Position numbers and translations under genes: made by a program | From: DASWED01 sp036394995 | GTDB taxonomy: Bacteria; Actinomycetota; UBA4738; JACQTL01 | DNA length: 10,328 nt | Direction of reading: 5' to 3' | NCBI GenBank assembly: GCA_036394995.1 | Contig: DASWED010000020.1 | Coordinates: 1-10,328 of the forward strand | Shown here: positions 6,246-10,328 of the stretch, in pieces | How the letters are laid out: each line of letters begins with the position of its first letter | How positions within the stretch are numbered: the stretch's first letter is position 1 | Notes under the pieces: model-generated | Told to the model about the DNA's origin: nothing | Database searches by the model: none | What the model saw: the letters and a program-made list of their open reading frames with translations, nothing else

Positions 6246-7145
6246 TCAGACGAGCGGTTCGGCCATCGCGGCGAGCGCCGCGGCGGACATCGCGGCGGCG
6301 GGCGGGACCTGGCCGGTCCACAGCTCGAACGAGAGCTCCGCCTGGTGCATCAGCATGCCCAGCCCCCCGAACGCCGCCGCGCCGGCGCCGTGGGCCCGGG
6401 CCACGAGCGGGGTCACCGGGGGCCGGTACCGGAGGTCCACCACCAGCATCCCCTCGGACAGGGCCGGCAGCGGGAGCTCGTCGGGGTCCGCCACCGGCGT
6501 GGCGTTCACCACGACGTCGGCGGCGACACCCGCCGCCGCGGCCCATGGGAGCGCCAGGACCTCCACGTCCAGGCCCCACAGGCACCGGGAGACCTCCGCC
6601 GCTTGGCCGGCATCCCGCGCCGCGACCGCGATGGAGGTGGCGCCCGCCCGGGCCAGGGCCAGGGCGCAGGCCCGGGCCGCTCCCCCCGCCCCCAGCACCA
6701 GGGCGGAGCGCCCGGTGGCGTCGTACGCGGCGTCATCGGTGAGGAACCGCGCGAACCCGGAGACGTCGGTGTTGTGCCCGGCCGGGCCGGCGGCGGTGGA
6801 GAGATCGACGGTGTTCACCGCGCGGAGGCGGGCGGCGTCGTCCGAGAGCACCGCCATGAGGCGCGCCACGGCCTCCTTGTGCGGCATGGTGACGTTCACG
6901 CCGGCGAACCCCAGCGCGGCGAGCCCGGCCACGGCCTCGGGCACCCGGTCCGGCAGCACCGCGAGGGCCACGTAGGCCCAGTCCATGCCCAGGGCGGCGA
7001 AGGCCGCGTTGTGGATGACCGGTGACAGCGTGTGCTCGACCGGCCAGCCGATCAGGCCCACGAGCCGGGTCGTCCCCGACAGGCGCACCGCGGGGATCGG
7101 CCCCGACGCCCTCGACGGGCCGCTCGCGTCGACGGGCCCGGACAT
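6246..7145 (-). CDS. aroE: Shikimate dehydrogenase
   Basis: It reduces 3-dehydroshikimate to shikimate with NADPH in aromatic amino-acid synthesis (cytoplasmic). The protein has 299 residues, slightly long because of an N-terminal extension of about 26 residues. The substrate site is HTLSPVIHN (38-46). Catalytic Lys90 is in NVTMPHKEA and Asp127 in HNTDVSG. The nucleotide-binding turn GAGGAA is at 152-157. The C-terminal family stretch AFGGLGMLMHQAELSFELWTG is complete. The usual Asn-Arg-Thr motif at the end of the second Rossmann strand, which contacts the NADP phosphate, reads AARDAGQ here. The ATG is 12 nt after the mltG stop, with no clear Shine-Dalgarno; a start about 20 codons later is possible. 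It is likely co-transcribed with mltG. Confidence 0.93.
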   Translation of the reverse strand: MSGPVDASGPSRASGPIPAVRLSGTTRLVGLIGWPVEHTLSPVIHNAAFAALGMDWAYVALAVLPDRVPEAVAGLAALGFAGVNVTMPHKEAVARLMAVLSDDAARLRAVNTVDLSTAAGPAGHNTDVSGFARFLTDDAAYDATGRSALVLGAGGAARACALALARAGATSIAVAARDAGQAAEVSRCLWGLDVEVLALPWAAAAGVAADVVVNATPVADPDELPLPALSEGMLVVDLRYRPPVTPLVARAHGAGAAAFGGLGMLMHQAELSFELWTGQVPPAAAMSAAALAAMAEPLV

Positions 7146-7157
7146 CTCAGCGGTGCG

Positions 7158-8240
7158 CTACGTGCCGAGGCACTCGGCCTTGTCCCTGAGGAATTCGCCG
7201 TTCGTCTTGGAGAACCGCGACCGGCCCTTCCCGTCCTTGTCGCACTTCACGTAGTACAGGAGGTCACCGTGGGCCGGCTCGAGGGCGGCCGCGATCGAGG
7301 CGAGCTGGGGGCTGGCGATGGGAGTCGGGGGGAGCCCCGTGTGCTTCCGCGTGTTGTAGGGGCTGTCGGACTCGAGGTCGGAGTCGGTGAGCGTGTTGTC
7401 GCCCGGCGTGGGGTCGTCGTACAGCAGCGTCGCGTCGATCCCGAGCTGAATCCCTGCCGCCAGCCGGTTGTAGATCACCTCCGAGATGAGGGGCCGGTCG
7501 TGGTCCACGCCGGTCTCCTTCTCGATCATCGAGGCCACGGTCACCACCTGGTACGGCGTCACCTTCAGCGTCCTCGCGTTCTTCCAGGGGAGTTCCGCGA
7601 CCTCCGCGCGGAACTGATCGAGCAGCACCTGGATGACGGAGTCCGCGTTCGCCGTCTTCACGGGGATGGGGTAGGTCAGCGGATACAGGAACCCCTCCGG
7701 CGACTTCTTTCCCTCCGGCAGGTACGGCGGCAACGAGTACGTGCCGCTGTTCGCGGTCTTCAGGAACTGCTTCGCCGGGATCCCCAGGTCCTCCTGCACC
7801 CGATCGGCGATCTGGGTCAGGCGGTATCCCTCCGGGATCGTGACGTCGACCTTCTCCACGACGGGCGGCCTCCTCGACAGGACCGCGAGCGCCTGGTCCA
7901 GGGTCATGTTCGTGGTCATGTCGTGCGATCCCGCCCGGATGTGGTCGGCGTTGGGCTTCCCCCGTATCAGGAACTTCTCGAGCATCCCGCCGCACCGCAG
8001 GACCCCGGCCTCGTGCAGGATGTCCACGACGTCGCCGCCGCTCGCCCCCTCCGGGATCGTCACGGTGACGGGCTTGTGCGTCGTTCCCGTGCCCTTGCAG
8101 AACGAGATGTACTTGAACGCCGCCACGGTGAGCCCGCCCGCGATCAACACCAGCACCAGGAACACGAGAAGCCCCCATGGCCTCCGGCGCCCCGAACGGG
8201 CATGGCGGGGACGGGACTCCAGCGACCGGCGGGTGTCCAC
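7158..8240 (-). CDS. mltG: Endolytic murein transglycosylase MltG (YceG family)
   Basis: MltG is a membrane-anchored lytic transglycosylase that cleaves nascent peptidoglycan strands. From the GTG at 8240 it has 360 residues, normal for the family. A basic cytoplasmic stretch (RRSLESRPRHARSGRRR) is followed by one membrane anchor (about 22-42), a LysM-like region (VTVTIPEGASGGDVVDILHEAGV), a second similar segment (VDVTIPEGYRLTQIADRV), then the catalytic YceG domain. ASMIEKETG (about 237-245) holds the active-site glutamate, followed by LGIDATLLYD and SPYNTRKHTGLPPTPIASP. The frame stays open upstream to 8651, but that extension is a translation of the repeat element and is Arg/Pro-rich, so I start at GTG 8240 (TTG 8249 is an alternative). 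A possible -10 box just upstream suggests a leaderless or nearly leaderless message. Confidence 0.9.
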   Translation of the reverse strand: MDTRRSLESRPRHARSGRRRPWGLLVFLVLVLIAGGLTVAAFKYISFCKGTGTTHKPVTVTIPEGASGGDVVDILHEAGVLRCGGMLEKFLIRGKPNADHIRAGSHDMTTNMTLDQALAVLSRRPPVVEKVDVTIPEGYRLTQIADRVQEDLGIPAKQFLKTANSGTYSLPPYLPEGKKSPEGFLYPLTYPIPVKTANADSVIQVLLDQFRAEVAELPWKNARTLKVTPYQVVTVASMIEKETGVDHDRPLISEVIYNRLAAGIQLGIDATLLYDDPTPGDNTLTDSDLESDSPYNTRKHTGLPPTPIASPQLASIAAALEPAHGDLLYYVKCDKDGKGRSRFSKTNGEFLRDKAECLGT

Positions 8241-8258
8241 GACGCTCAACGGTCCGGG

Positions 8259-8264
8259 AGCATA
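8259..8264 (-). promoter_or_regulatory. Candidate -10 box for mltG
   Basis: TATGCT on the minus strand, in otherwise GC-rich DNA, lies 9 nt before the in-frame TTG at 8249 and 18 nt before the GTG at 8240. A -35-like TTGGGG lies 15 nt upstream, a short spacing. Transcription from it would start at or very close to the start codon, and no Shine-Dalgarno is visible, consistent with the leaderless messages common in actinobacteria. This is inference only. Confidence 0.3.
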
Positions 8265-8301
8265 CCCGAGCAAGCCCGCCCCCAACCGAGTGGTTGCGCC
8301 G

Positions 8302-8350
8302 GTGCCTCGGCTCCTCCAACGTGCTTGCCCGAGGTTGCCCGGCCATTCCC
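8302..8350 (-). repeat. Possible degenerate half-arm of the fold-back repeat
   Basis: gtgcctcggctcctc at 8302-8316 is the exact reverse complement of 8586-8600 at the right end of the neighbouring repeat copy. The next 30 bases show loose similarity to the reverse complement of the same end (cgtgctt versus cgtactt, a gag, then gcccgg and attccc). It may be a decayed extra half-element, or it may be chance beyond the first 15 bases. Together with the repeat copy it fills the gap between ruvX and mltG. Confidence 0.35.
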
Positions 8351-8367
8351 GGAGGGTGATCGCCGCC

Positions 8368-8606
8368 GTGCCGCGGCCCCTCACCGTCGGGGGTTCAACC
8401 GAGGGATCCGCCAGGGGGTGCCGGGGAGGCGGAGGGTGCGAGCGAGCGAAGCGAGTGAGCGGAGCGGAGGCCGGACGAGGCAAGCCCCATCGGCGAAGTA
8501 CGGAGTAGGCCGGAGCGAGTCGCCCGGAGCCGACCGTAGGCATCCCCCTGGCGGTACCCCGGCGACCACTCGCAGTACGGAGAGCGAGGAGCCGAGGCAC
8601 ACGCGC
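8368..8606 (+). repeat. Fold-back intergenic repeat, copy B (best-preserved complete copy)
   Basis: The left end gtgccgcggcccctc (8368-8382) matches the reverse complement of the right end (8586-8600) at 13 of 15 positions. Inside, ccgccagggggtgcc (8408-8422) pairs with ggcatccccctggcgg (8539-8554), with one unpaired base. The interior carries a purine-rich gcgagcgaagcgagtgagc run. The element holds no credible ORF. It ends 2 bp before the ruvX stop codon complement (8609-8611), so it begins almost immediately after ruvX. Homologous copies lie at 1-130 and 949-1170. Confidence 0.8.
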
Positions 8607-8608
8607 TA

Positions 8609-9079
8609 TCACGAAGTTCCGGGTCTTCGACCCCGCTCGGAATCCAGCCACGACTGGAGGATCACCGTCGCGGCCGAGCTGTCGATGGTTCGGCGGCGGT
8701 CCCGGGACCGGACTCCGGCCTGGCGGAGGGCCCGTTCGGCCTCGACGGTGGACAGGCGCTCGTCGTGGAGGGCGACGGGGACCCGAAGGATCGACCGGAG
8801 GGCGCCGGCGAGCTGTTCGGCATGCTGGGCGCGGGTGCCGGGGCGCCCGGACATCGACAGGGGGTGGCCCACAACGACGAGGGTGATGTCGTTGTCGCGG
8901 ACCAGGGCGGAGATGGCGCGGAGGTCCTGGGGCGCACCGGCCCGGACGGTGCCGAGCGGGACGGCCAAGCGCCGGTCGGCGTCGGAGATGGCCACGCCGG
9001 TTCGGACGTCGCCGAGGTCGAGGCCGAGCACCCGCCCCGGCGGGGATCGTCCCTCGGCGTGTCCGGGCGGCTCGCCCAT
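8609..9079 (-). CDS. ruvX: RuvX/YqgF Holliday junction resolvase family protein
   Basis: The YqgF family has an RNase H-like fold and acts in 16S rRNA 5'-end maturation and possibly in Holliday junction resolution. The protein has 156 residues. GRVLGLDLGDVRTGVAISD at 15-33 carries the first catalytic Asp (21). VVVGHPLSMSGRPG follows at 68-81. The conserved HDERLSTVEAERAL at 105-118 and IDSSAATVILQSWLDS at 132-147 complete the family set. The first 14 residues are a non-conserved extension. The ATG is 9 nt after the alaS stop, so the two are probably co-transcribed. The gene ends in a double stop (TGA TAG) directly abutting a repeat copy. Confidence 0.93.
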   Translation of the reverse strand: MGEPPGHAEGRSPPGRVLGLDLGDVRTGVAISDADRRLAVPLGTVRAGAPQDLRAISALVRDNDITLVVVGHPLSMSGRPGTRAQHAEQLAGALRSILRVPVALHDERLSTVEAERALRQAGVRSRDRRRTIDSSAATVILQSWLDSERGRRPGTS

Positions 9080-9088
9080 GACGAACGG

Positions 9089-10328
9089 CTAGCCGGAGGC
9101 GGCCAGCAGCTCGGCCAGGCGGGCGGGGACGGTTCCCAGGGCGTCGTCGAGGGCGCCGGCGTTGCGCCCGCCGGCCATGGCCAGGATGGGCTTGCCCCCC
9201 CCGGCCCCGCCGCCCACGGCCCTCGCCGCGGGTTCGAGGAGATCCTTCGCCGTCACGCCGCGGTCCACCAGGGTCTTCGTGACCGACGCGGCGAGCTTCG
9301 CACCGGTCGCGTCCGCCACCCCCAGGACCGCGGCCCCGGGGCCGTCGCGCTCCATCCGCTCCCGGAGGGCCTGGACCAGCTCGCGGATCCCGTTCGCGTC
9401 CTCCCCGGGGACCGGCGCCACCACCAGGGCCACGCCGTCCACCCGCTGGGCCTGGCCGGCGAGGGCGTCCACCACCGACGCCCGATCGCCCTTGCGGATC
9501 CTCCCCAGCTCGCTCTCGAGCCGCTTGATGCGTTCCAGTGTGCGGCGGACGCGGTCGGGGGCCTCGGCGGGGTCACCGCCACCCAGCGCCTGGACGACCT
9601 CTTCGAGCAGCCGCCGCTCGGCGTTCACGTGGCGGAGCGCGTCCGGTCCCACCAGGGCCTCCACGCGTCGCATCCCGGACCCGATGCTCGACTCGTGGAG
9701 GAGGCGGACGAGCGCGACCTTCCCCGTGTGGGGGACGTGGGTCCCGCCGCACAGCTCGCGGGAGTAGTCGCCGATCTCCACCACCCGCACGATGTCCCCG
9801 TACTTCTCGCCGAACAACGCGATGGCCCCCTGGCTCCGCGCGTAGTCCATCGAGGTCTCGTAGGCCCGCACGGAATCGTCGTCGGCCAGGCGGGCGTTCG
9901 CCGTGTACTCCGCCTCCTCCAGGACGTCCGGCGGGAGCGCCGCGTGGTGGCTGAAGTCGAACCGGAGCCGGCCCGGCGACACGTGGGACCCGGCCTGCCG
10001 GGCGTGCTCGCCCAGCAGGTGGCGCAGGGTCCAGTGCACGACGTGGGTCGCGGTGTGGGAGCGGGCCGTGGCCTGGCGGGCCTCGCGGTCCACCTCGGCG
10101 TGTGCCTCCTCCCCCACCCGGACCTCGCCGGTCTCCACTCGCCCCGCATGGACGATGGCCCCGCCGGGCAGGGCCTGGGTGTCGGCGACCCGGATGGTGC
10201 CGGAGGGCGTCCGGATCACGCCTCGGTCACCGATCTGGCCGCCGCCCTCCGCGTAGAACGGTGTGACGGGGAGGACAACCTGGACCTCCTGCCCCTCGCC
10301 GGCCGCCTCGGCCGCCACGCCGCCCACC
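9089..10328 (-). CDS. alaS: Alanyl-tRNA synthetase, C-terminal part (5' end outside window)
   Basis: AlaS charges tRNA-Ala and clears misacylated Ser/Gly-tRNA-Ala. The visible 412 residues start in the beta-barrel of the editing region (VTPFYAEGGGQIGDRG). The editing domain zinc ligands are present: HTATH (10043-10057) and the CGGTH set (9737-9751). A coiled-coil-like linker (RRLLEEVV...RTLERIKRLESELGRI) leads to the C-Ala domain, with its Gly-rich VGGGAGGGKPILAMAGG near the end. The aminoacylation domain lies beyond the window. No anomalies are seen. The alaS-ruvX-mltG-aroE order is typical of actinobacterial chromosomes. Confidence 0.95.
   Translation of the reverse strand, partial: VGGVAAEAAGEGQEVQVVLPVTPFYAEGGGQIGDRGVIRTPSGTIRVADTQALPGGAIVHAGRVETGEVRVGEEAHAEVDREARQATARSHTATHVVHWTLRHLLGEHARQAGSHVSPGRLRFDFSHHAALPPDVLEEAEYTANARLADDDSVRAYETSMDYARSQGAIALFGEKYGDIVRVVEIGDYSRELCGGTHVPHTGKVALVRLLHESSIGSGMRRVEALVGPDALRHVNAERRLLEEVVQALGGGDPAEAPDRVRRTLERIKRLESELGRIRKGDRASVVDALAGQAQRVDGVALVVAPVPGEDANGIRELVQALRERMERDGPGAAVLGVADATGAKLAASVTKTLVDRGVTAKDLLEPAARAVGGGAGGGKPILAMAGGRNAGALDDALGTVPARLAELLAASG

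Noticed and set aside
7162..7173. gtgccgaggcac near the end of mltG, resembling the repeat end
   Set aside because: It encodes the last MltG residues and has no flanking similarity. It shows that the 10-base core alone is not diagnostic, so the repeat calls rest on the longer alignments.
8440..8466. Purine-rich gcgagcgaagcgag run as a possible CRISPR or tandem array
   Set aside because: It is a short internal low-complexity run with no regular repeat-spacer periodicity, and it recurs only as part of the dispersed element.
8241..8651. N-terminal extension of MltG through the repeat
   Set aside because: The translation matches the repeat element, not an MltG feature, and the overlap with ruvX would be unusual. 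The membrane anchor and basic N-terminus begin after 8240.

Overview
The window is very GC-rich. It carries eight genes, all on the minus strand, in an order and with product types that suggest a deep-branching, high-GC actinobacterium (Actinomycetota outside the classical Streptomyces/Mycobacterium groups, for example an Acidimicrobiia- or Thermoleophilia-like soil lineage). This placement is an inference from gene order, codon use and type IVa pilus genes in a Gram-positive setting. No rRNA or tRNA is present to confirm it.

Reading in the direction of transcription (right to left), the first block is housekeeping. It holds the 3' two-thirds of alaS (alanyl-tRNA synthetase, cut by the window edge), ruvX (YqgF-type Holliday junction resolvase / rRNA maturation factor), mltG (membrane-anchored endolytic transglycosylase) and aroE (shikimate dehydrogenase). 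alaS-ruvX and mltG-aroE are tightly packed, but ruvX and mltG are separated by about 370 bp holding a repeat element and a candidate promoter.

The second block is a type IV pilus motor operon. A Roadblock/LC7-like protein with a long disordered tail comes first, then pilB (extension ATPase with two MshEN c-di-GMP-binding-type motifs), pilT (retraction ATPase) and pilC (inner-membrane platform). pilB to pilC are nearly contiguous, and pilT/pilC overlap by 8 bp. The pilins, prepilin peptidase and alignment proteins PilMNO do not follow. The operon ends in a strong inverted repeat, then a repeat element, then an unrelated orphan reading frame (222-857) that resembles a secreted domain without a signal peptide or a clear start.

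The least explained content is a dispersed, non-coding, fold-back repeat of about 230 bp with three copies here: at 1-130 (minus orientation, cut by the edge), about 949-1170 (plus) and 8368-8606 (plus). The two complete copies have outer inverted ends (clear in one, degraded at the left of the other) and conserved inner complementary arms. Between the two copies the inner arms change together at one position, so pairing is maintained. Both complete copies lie just downstream of a gene's 3' end (pilC, ruvX) in the same relative orientation. This looks like a MITE-like or REP-like family, and I cannot match it to a named one.
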